Of a DNA stretch of 64,000 bases, positions 11,800 through 20,129 are shown piece by piece. Position 1 is the stretch's first letter, and every line of letters begins with the position of its first letter. This stretch comes from Platerodrilus igneus (lineage: Eukaryota; Arthropoda; Insecta; Coleoptera; Lycidae). The stretch is from positions 605,829-669,828 of the forward strand of contig JARFIW010000835.1 in NCBI GenBank assembly GCA_036346225.1, in the 5' to 3' direction. Under the pieces are notes generated by a model that had not been told where the DNA came from, made no database searches, and worked only from the letters and a program-made list of their open reading frames with translations. A program made the position numbers and the translations under genes.

Positions 11800-13740
11800 T
11801 CAAATAGCACAATTCTGTAAACATACAACACCGCAAACCTCAGCAAAATATAAAAAATTGTAAAAGGCTCGAGTAAATTAAGCATGAATGCATAAACTCG
11901 CGACTGAGGGAGCTTCATTCTTCTTACAAAACTTATTCGTGTCTTTAGATAAAAATAATGACGAAGAAATAGTGATTTTATAGAGATAATGGTATTCAAA
12001 ATATTTCGCGTATAGAATTATGTTTTTACAAAGAGGTTCATACAAAAAGTACCCAAAGAGTAAATGTAATTATTGTGTTCGTGTTTTTAAAAAGATTTCA
12101 TGTTTATCCTAGTATCGTGTTCAATTACTCTGATGTTATAGTGGAAAAGCGCATTGAATTCATGTATCATAATTTCATTTGATAACAAGCATTGATAAAA
12201 AGCTCGTATATAATATTCCTAAGGAAAGTATTTCAATTGAAGAATAACTTGAAAGCGTGTGCATGGAAATTCTAAAAAATCCATCGATAGAATAGGTAAA
12301 TGATATCGATCACATTTAAGATAAACCAATTAACGAAAGCAATAAATCAAATAGTTGTAGAAATGAGGCGAATTACATCAATAACTCTTGAAGCTAAGAT
12401 AACGCGTAGATAAAGGGAACTAATAAGTGTCTAGGGGCTATTAGAATAAAAGGATTTTAAAGGTTGCACTATGAATAAAAATTCTCGATACTGACGGGTC
12501 TCTATTCTCAACCAATGAGAACATAGGAACAACATCTGAAATTAGCTATATTATTCTAGAGGCGTGATGTACCACGAAGGGTCGACTATATAACCAATTG
12601 AAATCAAATACAATAGGTTAGTTGTTCAATACTTATTTCAAACGTTACGATGCCGTCAAACCAACGTACACGAGGTATAGTTTTAATAATGAAATTTTAT
12701 AGTGACGGAAAGGCAATGTAAGTAAAATTTTGATGTTTGTTAAAATGGTTTCAAAATGAAAAATAAATAAACAACAATGAATTACGGCAAGATAAAGTTT
12801 GAATTTGAATGAAAGCATATATAAAACTGGAATAGTATCAATAGTAAATTCACGATAAAATTGTAAACGATTTGGACAGTTTTGGTATATAGATTTGAAA
12901 CGTAATTTTATTGTCTAATAATATTTAATTGAAAAATTTTAACGGTATGGACAATGACGACCCGCATAATTTACACAGTAGAATAAAAATCACATTGGCT
13001 TAAAAAGGATATTTCTGTTAATTGGTTAAGTTAAGTAACTTAAGATTTAGTGTGCAAGTTTTTGTGTGAAAGTTATACAAGTGGATAATTTGATTTGAGG
13101 ATAGCTGACTTCTGTAAGTTTTACCGTTATATAAAAAAACTATTAAACATAACTCATCAGATACGTTTAAATCCGATTTTAAGGAGAGGTTGTTAAAGTT
13201 ATTCAACTTATTTTATTAACTTTTGTACATAATAAGACTTAAAAAGAGAATAATTTGTGAATGAAAATCCTAATTAAAAACGAAATTTTCGACTTTATTT
13301 TAGTGTAAGCGAGCGATTATCCAGTAGTTATAATTTTTTTGTTAGATTTAAGATTTTGTTTGTAAGGCAAAACTCTTGTGACGGTTTTTGACACTATCTT
13401 TAAAGTTTGTGCTGAAAGAAAACCGTTTGCCTAAGCGGTATGATACCGTTTGTTAAAAAAAGTTGTTGGATGTATTAAGCGGCTGACCGATTGTTAAGGA
13501 ATAATTCGTGTCATTATAAGTTTGATGTCTGATTCTAGTGGTTTATGTTTAAATGAGCTAGTAAAATAATGAGGGCAACACTTATACTAGAATCATCTTT
13601 AAATCACAGCAACGTTTATCGACGCTCAACGTCGGGCATTTTTAGACCACGACAATGTATTTGGTAATAAAATGAAATAATAACTTAAACTTCATGCAAA
13701 ACCTAAATGATTGTTTCAAATCGAGCTAGTAAATGAAATA
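11800..13740. other. AT-rich non-coding stretch
   Basis: Nothing recognisable: no domain, tandem repeat or inverted repeat of note. The frame at 13018-13206 on the minus strand is short and without features. Confidence 0.5.
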
Positions 13741-13744
13741 TGAA

Positions 13745-13835
13745 AAACATAAGGTCCTACACAGGATTCGAACGTGTAATCTTTGATTTTGATTACCGAT
13801 GCACTAAACAATTAAGACAATCGAATAGATCAGTA
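13745..13835 (-). other. tRNA-like sequence (tRNA pseudogene or SINE head)
   Basis: On the minus strand there is a B-box-like GTTCGAATCC (plus GGATTCGAAC, 13763-13772), an exact 6-bp anticodon-stem-like pair GTAATC/GATTAC around an oversized loop, and an A-box-like TTGTTTAGTGCATCGG. The acceptor stem does not pair and the T stem has a mismatch, so it is not a working tRNA gene. It lies just left of a dispersed-repeat copy. Confidence 0.35.
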
Positions 13836-13879
13836 CAATTAGAAAGATATACAAATTAAATTATGCACGCAACCCATAC

Positions 13880-14207
13880 ATCGACCTAACTGTCAAGATG
13901 ACAAAAATGCCAAACGTTGCTAAACGTAAAATAAGATACCTGAATTACGTGACAAAATAATATTAAAATTAAATTTATTATAAAAATAAATTAAAGTGCC
14001 AATCTACAGAGAGATTTAACGTATATGTAACCTCTTCTTTTTGTCGGCGCTTTGGAAATCGGTTTTCATAAAAGTAACTTGGAAATTCTACTTTGACTCC
14101 CAAACTCTAACGCTATTTACAGGGAAGTCTCTTATTTTCGTAAATTACTCGTTCACTGAGATGGAAGGTGCTTGGTTGAAATTACAAAATGGTAAAGCCA
14201 AAAGGTC
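13880..14207 (+). repeat. Dispersed repeat, internally deleted copy
   Basis: Contains both ends of the element at 9640-11655 joined at about 14020-14036. Its right end (GGTAAAGCCAAAAGG) abuts Ty3/gypsy pol sequence directly, so a further rearrangement has removed whatever lay between. Confidence 0.5.
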
Positions 14208-14279
14208 CGACCATATTTGGACGTGTTCATGGTCGACAGCAGTTGGTTAGGAAAGAATGCAATAGTCAGGAATAGATAC

Positions 14280-14955
14280 AGGAGATGCACGGCGAATAAA
14301 GCATCAGCCGAGAAGTTCCCCATTGACCAAAAGCGAGGAAGCCGAGAAAATGGTTGGAGATATGGAGGGGCAAGAAATGATTAAACATTTCGACAGCCCT
14401 TGGGCATCACTTGTAGTTGTTAAGAAGGATGGGTAGATAAAATTTTGTGTGGACTATAGACGGAATGATGTAGCCAAAGGAACAGCGACCCACTTCCAAG
14501 GATTGAAGGTACCCTAAATACATTTTCAGGGTCTCGGATCTCAACCTTAAATTTGAAAAGTGGTTACTGGCAGGTGGATATGGAATCCAAAGATTGATAA
14601 AAACTGCTTTCACTATAGGTACTTATTATCAATAGTGAAAGCAGTCTTTTCTCGATCCTTGCGATTTACAGTCTTGTCATTTGTGTTCCGCAACGCTCTT
14701 GCCACCTTCGAACGTTTAATGGATAAGCCAAACGTGGCGTGTATTTAGATGACGTGATCGTGATTGGAAAGTCGTTTGAGGGACACTTGAGAAATTTAGA
14801 AGAAATGTTTCGAGGGTTCAAAGAATCAAATCTGTTGCTGAGTCCAGAGAAGTGTCAACTACTAGGCGAAGAGATAAAATACCTAGGACTCGTAGTTTCA
14901 CCCAATAGAGTCAGACCAGACCTGGAAATTGTTAAGACTGTACAAGAGTAGCGTA
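14280..14955 (+). pseudogene. Ty3/gypsy reverse transcriptase, broken
   Basis: Reads through several frames: EEAEKMVGDMEGQEMIKHFD then SPWASLVVVKKDG, a stop at 14434-14436 (TAG in GGGTAGATA), IKFCVDYRRNDV, KSGYWQVD (14570 region), NALATFERLMDK, and the catalytic box YLDDVIVIGKSFEGHLRNL at 14742 onward, then SPEKCQLLGEEIKYLGLVVS. YLDD is intact. A short inverted duplication at 14606-14648 interrupts the segment after the KTAF motif. It would copy RNA into cDNA if intact. Confidence 0.9.
14606..14648. repeat. Perfect short hairpin inside the RT
   Basis: CTGCTTTCACTAT is followed 15-16 bases later by its reverse complement ATAGTGAAAGCAG. The first arm is the expected RT coding sequence (KTAF); the second arm is its inverted copy. 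This suggests a template-switch mutation rather than an original feature of the element. Confidence 0.8.
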
Positions 14956-15455
14956 CTCCAAAAGACAAATATCAACTAACCGACTTCCTGGGCCTGTGCC
15001 CCTACTATAAAAGATTTGTTTCCGCGTATGAAAATATTGACAAGCCCTTGACTATCTGACTGAAGAAGGGCGTGATTACAATTGGGAATAAAATTGCCAA
15101 AATGCGTTCCAACAACTAAGGTATTTACTAACAACTCCGATCTCGAGTTATCCTCGGTCGCAAGGCAAATTCATCTTGGATACAAGCGCAAGCAATGCCG
15201 CCATTAGAAGTATTCTACCCTACGTGCAAAACGGGGAAGAAACAGTCATTGGCTACTTGAGCAAGGTGCGTTTAAAATCAGAACGGAGTTATTGCGTTGT
15301 AAAACAGGAACCGTTGGTTGTGGTGAAATTCGTAGAACACGTTTATAAGTACCTCTATAGAGAAGAAACTCATCTGAGAACCGAACACGCCGCCTTGAAG
15401 TGGCTATTACAGTTTAAAAACTCTAAAGGACAGGTCGTCAGATATGATATCAAGG
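14956..15455 (+). pseudogene. Ty3/gypsy connection and RNase H, broken
   Basis: TPKDKYQLTDFLGLCPYYKRF and a following KGVI region match the thumb/connection. ILDTSASNAAIRSILPYVQN carries the first RNase H aspartate (family pattern D-A-S). GEETVIGYLSKVRLKSERSYCVV, KFVEHVYKYL, and LRTEHAALKWLLQFKNSKGQ follow in one open frame (15176 onward), matching the conserved RNase H/tether order. This enzyme removes RNA from the RNA:DNA hybrid. Stops lie at about 14949 and 15058. Confidence 0.85.
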
Positions 15456-15660
15456 TACAGGAGTCTGGTTTTCAAGAGGGCGACTGCACCTGGTTATACA
15501 ACCCCAAACGGAAACGAGACTGTCACCAAAGTTACTAAAACATTGGGAGCGGAGCGTTCGTTTGAAGTTGTAAAAAGGATTAAAGACCTGGTATACCGGA
15601 TTTGTAAGCTACCAACGGAAGACCAGTAATAGCGCACATTAACCGATTAGCACCTCAGGG
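15456..15660 (+). pseudogene. Ty3/gypsy integrase C-terminal remnant, catalytic core deleted
   Basis: Directly after the RNase H tail comes SGFQEGDCTWLYNPKRKRD, then, in the next frame, RSFEVVKRIKDLVYRICKL and a decayed HINRLAPQG. These are the SH3-like C-terminal motifs of Ty3/gypsy integrase. The zinc-binding HHCC region and the DDE catalytic core that should lie between are absent, so about 350 codons have been lost at a join near 15456. Without the core the copy could not have integrated itself afterwards. Confidence 0.8.
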
Positions 15661-15870
15661 TAGTGATGACGCCGGCAATGCCGAAGAGCGGCAAGCAGTG
15701 AGATAAACAAATAATTATGCTCGGCATGATAAACTACGATTCGGACTGGGCTTTGATTGGTTGATGTCTCTGTACAGAGGCACAGGCAAAACGAATTTAA
15801 GGTTACCGACAAGATTCAAAGCGATCTATTCTGTGTCATGAAAATACTCCTTGGCACGCGGCGGGCCTTG

Positions 15871-15919
<49 letters not shown>
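15871..15919. repeat. (AT)n microsatellite, tract 1
   Basis: About 22 uninterrupted AT units. Its right flank TTGCTGTGA is the reverse complement of the left flank TCACAGCAA of the tract at 40968-41002, so it belongs to the same flank-sharing group as the tracts at 34.65, 36.8, 39.0 and 41.0 kb. Confidence 0.95.
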
Positions 15920-15920
<1 letters not shown>

Positions 15921-16118
15921 CTGTGAATCCTCGTCTTAGAATCGAGCCCCACAGATTGGGCGTCAAAATTATGCTGTGAAGAAACCTACAAAAAGCCTCA
16001 CCAGAGTAAAAAATTATTCGAGCCTCTCGAATTGGGCACCAAGATTTGCTGTGATTCTCGCCCTGTTGAATCTCTTCAGATAGTCGCCTCTTTACTCTTT
16101 CTGCCTCGGCTGCTCACC
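15920..16118 (-). other. Primer-binding-site-like motif, inverted, with decayed LTR-type DNA
   Basis: On the minus strand the block reads TGACGCCCAATCTGTGGGGC at about 15970-15951, and again as TGGTGCCCAATTCG at about 16043-16030. TGGCGCCCAA is a usual primer-binding site of gypsy-like elements, placed right after the 5' LTR. The same motif occurs in the other orientation near 38.93 and 38.98 kb. TGCTGTGA recurs three times here (15919, 15973, 16049). Probably an old LTR/PBS region of a minus-strand element. Confidence 0.5.
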
Positions 16119-16121
16119 TAG

Positions 16122-17288
16122 TTAAAAACTTTTAGTTTTAACTATTTACCTGTAAATTATTTGGCGATAGTAGAGGAGGAAGATAGCCGAGATAAAATAA
16201 AAATCTTATACAAGTGCTACATTAAAGCAGGTAGTACATATTTTACACAACCTGCAACACCATATTCTACAATTCCAAAAGATATAGTCATTTCGGAATT
16301 GGGGTTGATAGATACGCCTAACATTCGTCCAGAGGTTGTACGACAACGCGTAAATATTGACAGTAAACGCTATCCGTTTACGCTAAAGGAAATTACCCCA
16401 TTGTGCATGCCATACGCTGTAAGTGGACGGAAAAGACGACTGGAATTAGAGGAAATGGATGCAAAAAGGCGAGAATTGGACTACATGGAAAACACTGCGA
16501 CAATACGCGAACAATACAAAGATGTGTTAGACAAAGAACATCTTATTAGAGAAAATGAGGAAAAATTAAAAGATTATTTTATGTGCCGATGGAGTGACTT
16601 AAATACATCCGGGTTCTACAAGCTGTATGCATTTGCGGTTAGAAAGAAAGACTCTTTTAGTTATGTAGACGTTCTTGCGGAAAAGGATGATGCTAAATCC
16701 GTATATTTTTTAAAAGGTTATTCTAAAAACGTATTTATCAAAATGGCAGATAACAAAGACGAACTAAGGAATGCAGGTTTCGTAACTTTGGCGTACACTA
16801 CACGTAAAGGGGTTCCGCTAAACATTGTATATTTACCTAGTAAAGAACCTTTCGGATCATTTAAAACCAAGGGTCTTACAACCTATAACAACCATATATT
16901 CCCAAAAGTGGTGGACATGCAACTACGCATCAGTGTGTGGGAGAATAAGGATTTCCGCCAATACCGACAAGAAGAAGTCGATCAAGCTAACAAGATACGT
17001 ATGCAGGATATGGTGGGAAAGCTGCGATTAAAAGATTGTCACAAGCTGCAAGAATTACACGAAGGAATGGATCTGGTTGTCGGTGGAATCAAAGACTTTA
17101 AATATAGAGGCAAACTTATGTACATTTTACAATTCAAAAATTTAGACGGTCTCTATGTATCAAACTATTGGCAAGAAAAGGAGATAGAGGACTTGGGTGT
17201 CGATTTAAAATTTAAGCTGCGCATAAAATTAGATAAAATTAAAACCACTCCAAACAAACATAACGAAAGGACTGTTTTCTGTGTATAA
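16122..17288 (+). CDS. Long unbroken ORF of unknown function, virus- or Polinton-associated candidate
   Basis: By far the longest clean frame here: open from just after TAG at 16119-16121 to TAA at 17286-17288, about 388 codons. The first ATG in frame is only at 16407 (MPYAVSGRKRR), so either the protein starts there, an acceptor (TTTTAG at 16131-16136 or GATAG at 16166-16170) joins an upstream exon, or the 5' end is lost. Seen: an N-terminal region with FTQPATPYSTIPKD; a highly charged, probably coiled-coil stretch after MPYAVSGRKRR (ELEEMDAKRRELDY); a middle region rich in aromatic residues; a C-terminal part alternating hydrophobic strands (YRGKLMYILQF) with a basic end (KTTPNKHNERTVF), reminiscent of a small beta-barrel such as an OB fold. 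No signal peptide or membrane segment. No family recognised. A decayed second piece at 18361-18468 is fused to a PolB tail, linking it to Polinton/adintovirus-like elements by context only. Confidence 0.6.
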   Translation, partial: LKTFSFNYLPVNYLAIVEEEDSRDKIKILYKCYIKAGSTYFTQPATPYSTIPKDIVISELGLIDTPNIRPEVVRQRVNIDSKRYPFTLKEITPLCMPYAVSGRKRRLELEEMDAKRRELDYMENTATIREQYKDVLDKEHLIRENEEKLKDYFMCRWSDLNTSGFYKLYAFAVRKKDSFSYVDVLAEKDDAKSVYFLKGYSKNVFIKMADNKDELRNAGFVTLAYTTRKGVPLNIVYLPSKEPFGSFKTKGLTTYNNHIFPKVVDMQLRISVWENKDFRQYRQEEVDQANKIRMQDMVGKLRLKDCHKLQELHEGMDLVVGGIKDFKYRGKLMYILQFKNLDGLYVSNYWQEKEIEDLGVDLKFKLRIKLDKIKTTPNKHNERTVFCV

Positions 17289-17439
17289 CCTTTTATTAAA
17301 ATTAAGCTTAAATGACTCCATGCTTGGCATTAAATATTTTTAAATTTTGTTATGTATGTCAGAATAAACATTTTAGAATAGTACTACATTGCTCTTTATT
17401 TACAAAAGACTGTGACCTTACCACGAAATAGCAGTCGCA

Positions 17440-17560
17440 CAGATAGGGGTGCGTATGGGCAGTGTGGATGGGCGGGGGCGCGCACGCGCAGGGGTGAGCA
17501 TGGGCAGGGGTGCGCACGCGCAGGAATGCGCATGGGCAGGGGTGCACACAGGCTGGGATG
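17440..17560 (+). repeat. GC-rich 32-bp minisatellite
   Basis: GCGCACGCGCAGG repeats at 17480 and 17512 and GCATGGGCAGGGGTGC at 17498 and 17530, giving a 32-bp period over about 3-4 copies. It is very GC-rich against AT-rich surroundings and includes alternating purine-pyrimidine runs. Frames across it on both strands are artefacts of the repeat. Confidence 0.9.
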
Positions 17561-17588
17561 TGTTTGTGCGTACACGTGGGATGCAAAA

Positions 17589-17645
17589 GTTAACAGTCAC
17601 AAAGCATCTAATTCTTTATTTGAAGTGGGGTACTTGCCGGTGTAT
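17589..17645 (+). repeat. Short repeat shared with 19190-19247
   Basis: TTAACAGTCACAAAGCATC followed by TAATTCTTTATTTG and GTACTTGCCGG recurs at 19190-19247 with few changes. The two copies bracket the PolB remnant and the second ORF piece, so they may be part of one duplicated or terminally repeated element. Confidence 0.75.
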
Positions 17646-17999
17646 GTATCCGGAGTAAAAATCACGATTTGTTCTCGCAGATAATTAATAAAATTAGTTT
17701 ATCGAGCGATGATGACAAGCGTAACGTCATTCCTAATAGTACAGCAATCTACGCATGGGGGGGGGCATAAAGATATAGGTCTAAGATAGTTGTTTATATT
17801 TGTATAGATTTTGTAAATTTATTGTGTATATTAGTTTTGAAATTCCATAATTTTTAAGATCTTCGCCCACCTTCCAAATCCTTCCTGCTTCTATCCTGGT
17901 TGACAGAGTAGACGTGTTACCTACACGTGGTGTTCGCGGGACACAGCGGTTTTAGATTTCTAGGGGAATGGTTAGTTAAAGCATATGTCTTGGGTAGTA

Positions 18000-18180
18000 A
18001 AAAAGGGTTTTAAAGATGGAGTTAAATAAAGATGAGCAAAAATTAGAGGATTTGGGTCTTTAAAAAGCGTGACTTTGTAAGGGGTTGTTCTATTTAAAAA
18101 CTATTTGCAGATTTGGGTTCCCTAGAAAAATTTAATATTAGTTGATTTAAAAAAAAAAGATATATTTATCTTAAAAGAGT
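18000..18180 (+). repeat. Isolated partial copy of the ~338-bp tandem unit
   Basis: GTGACTTTGTAAGGGGTTG and AATTTAATATTAGTTGAT, with AAAGATATATTTATCT, correspond in order to GTGTAACTTTGTAAGGAG, AATCTAATATTAATTGAT and AAGATAGGTTTATCT of the array at 20.13-21.37 kb. It ends where the PolB remnant begins. Confidence 0.6.
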
Positions 18181-18360
18181 GACTACCCCGCGGATAATAA
18201 ACACAATATACCGCTTGTCAACAAAAAAGTTGTAGGGAAATTCAAAGGCGAATTTAATAGGGGTCCAGTATTAGAATTTGTTGGTAGTAGGGCTAAGTCC
18301 TATTGTATTGTAAGCAAGAAAGACACGATTAAAAAATTAAAGGGGTCTCACAAAGTGTAG
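18181..18360 (+). pseudogene. C-terminal remnant of a protein-primed family B DNA polymerase (Polinton/adintovirus/bidnavirus type)
   Basis: One open stretch from the S-D-Y-P segment at 18178 to TAG at 18355-18357 reads with NKKVVGKFKGEF, LEFVGSRAKSYCIVSKKDTI and a final LKGSHKV. This order (DYP, NKKV.GK.K.E, EFVG.R.K.Y, then a basic K-G tail) is the conserved C-terminal signature of the virus- and Polinton-type PolB found in many invertebrate genomes; I identify it by that pattern only. Everything upstream (exonuclease and palm motifs, DTDS) is missing, replaced by a partial tandem-repeat unit. It would copy the element's linear DNA if complete. Confidence 0.7.
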
Positions 18361-18468
18361 TTAAGTAAAACCAAGGGTCCTACAACCTATAACGAGCATA
18401 TATTCCCAAAAGGGGTGGGCATGCAACAACGCAACAGCGCGTGGGAGAATAAGGATTCTCTCCAATAA
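18361..18468 (+). pseudogene. Decayed second piece of the 16122-17288 ORF
   Basis: Immediately after the PolB stop and in the same frame comes KTKGPTTYNEHIFPKGVGM then RNSAWENKDSLQ and a stop. At the DNA level it matches 16870-16965 closely. Only this middle piece of the ORF is present. The join PolB tail / ORF middle is not a natural gene order and suggests deletion between tandem or neighbouring element copies. Confidence 0.85.
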
Positions 18469-18469
18469 G

Positions 18470-20129
18470 AAATTAAAGTTTGCATGTACGTAGCACCAGT
18501 CATTGGGAAATAGTAGAAATGTTAAACCTATATAGGCGATTAGTAATTGTGGTTTAGAAAAATAATAGTTTTCTTGGACTAAATAATATAGCTTAGACTA
18601 ATTAATATATATGGTTGCATATTCTCGTACATATCCACAAACATCTGCTTACGTCCACATATGGACATGGCGATGCCGGTAGTTTTTGTTTAACAAATAG
18701 TAGGAAAGATACGTTAGGTGCTAGTGTGGAAGCTCATCGGATCGTTGGTTTCAAAAAGAACGGTGGAGCCGGGATGTATGGTGGTTCCCGTTACAATAAT
18801 CGAAAGTGGTTAATCGATCGTATTGAATGTTTAAATATGCGAAAGTGTAAAAGCCTACATAAACAAAATTTAATTATCAGACAAAGAAGAAAGTGCGCGA
18901 TGTGCTATACTTTTAAAGAAAGTATAGAATGGTGCTTTGCAGCGGTCCTAAGAGTAAAAAAGGCGACTGTCTTTTTCAAGTAACTACAAGAATAGCTGTA
19001 GCGCAGAGAAGGGATATGCATGTATTATACAGCGCAGTTTACGGGTAGCTCGAACGTGTAATTGATCACGACTTAAAGATCCCTCGGAGGTTTAAAAATT
19101 CTAAGACCAGAATTATCAGCGCGGGTGCGAGTCGAAGTATAATGGATGATTGAGCGAGTTTTTCTACCTTTTACGAGGGAATTGGAAGTTAACAGTCACC
19201 AAGCATCTAATTCTCTATTTGGGCGATATCGAGTACTTGCCGGTTCTAGAAATCTTTACGTGCTACCGACCGCTATGCGGAAGATTTGGTTCTAGGAAAT
19301 GAACAACCTACGAAAGTACGGAATACTTGGTGTTAATGCTAATTGGTTTAGTGATCGCGCTTGTGCACTCTTCGAGTGTCTTCGGCAATCTTCGGTTTGC
19401 ATTCTATAGGGAGCATAAAGCAGTTACGCAAGAGTAAACTCTTTAGTTATAAGTTAGTTCACTTACAAGTTTAGCCAAAGTCCTATAGTGCGGATTTTGT
19501 TTTGTACTAAAATTGTACCTGCAAACGTTTTTAAATGCAACTCTTGCGGTCTTCCTATACCTGGAAAACCGCTACTGGCGAAGATAGTGTAGAAATGTTT
19601 AGCATAGCGTTTAACTACCGTATGGCTAGCTATCGCATAAAGAACACCAGTGTTGACGATGGAGTGTCCGAACCGAGGAAGAAGTAGGCCTAGGTTAAGA
19701 ATAAAAATTGTGAATATGTATTTAGAAATGTAATTCAGGGTTATGATGACGTTAAACTCGAGCTTCCCATTTACATATTAAAATCACATTACATTGGAAT
19801 GTTTTTACATTATTCTCATACTGTTAGATTAACGACAATATGTCTTATTGACCGAAACACGTTTCCTCTCTTTTAAACAGCACATTAATCTCTATTTTGT
19901 TATAGGTATTTTTAAACACATTAATGTCTTTTTTGTTACAGGTTTCTTTAACCTGCTTGGATTCGGCTACACTAAGAAGATAATGTTATACTTTGTAAAT
20001 ATTGTATTCAATTAGTTTATTAAACTGTAAATCGGATAAAATAAATTATTAAACTTTTGCGTGCTTAATTTCTTTGTGTTAATACCGCTAAGTGTTTGGT
20101 TAAAGGATTCTAGATATTAAAAAGAATAG
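18470..20129. other. Unassigned DNA, probably further remnants of the same element
   Basis: Composition is less AT-rich than the bulk of the window and several medium frames occur: 18615-18983 (opens from TTG; GGSRYNNRKWLIDRIECLN, a C-x-x-C pair RKCAMC) and one at about 19301-19409 (MNNLRKYGILGVNANWF). None is recognised. The repeat of 17589-17645 lies at 19190-19247. Could hold decayed genes of the PolB element, but I cannot show it. Confidence 0.4.

Larger units (their letters stand above)
14210..15660 (+). mobile_element. Ty3/gypsy LTR retrotransposon pol fragment
   Basis: A continuous but frame-broken pol stretch: reverse transcriptase, RNase H, then the C-terminal end of integrase. No gag, protease or LTR could be assigned with confidence around it. 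The RT and integrase-tail motifs are closest to insect elements annotated as '412-type' or 'gypsy-type' pol. The integrase catalytic core is missing (see the integrase entry). Stops and frameshifts show that it is dead. Confidence 0.9.

Noticed and set aside
11532..11999. Overlapping 91- and 135-codon frames rich in Cys/Val or His/Thr
   Set aside because: Produced by the (GT)n microsatellite, which lacks stops in most frames.
17359..17684. Four overlapping frames on both strands
   Set aside because: Created by the 32-bp GC-rich minisatellite.
18615..18983. 122-codon frame as a gene
   Set aside because: Opens from TTG, has no recognised domain and no second copy; described only within the unassigned stretch.
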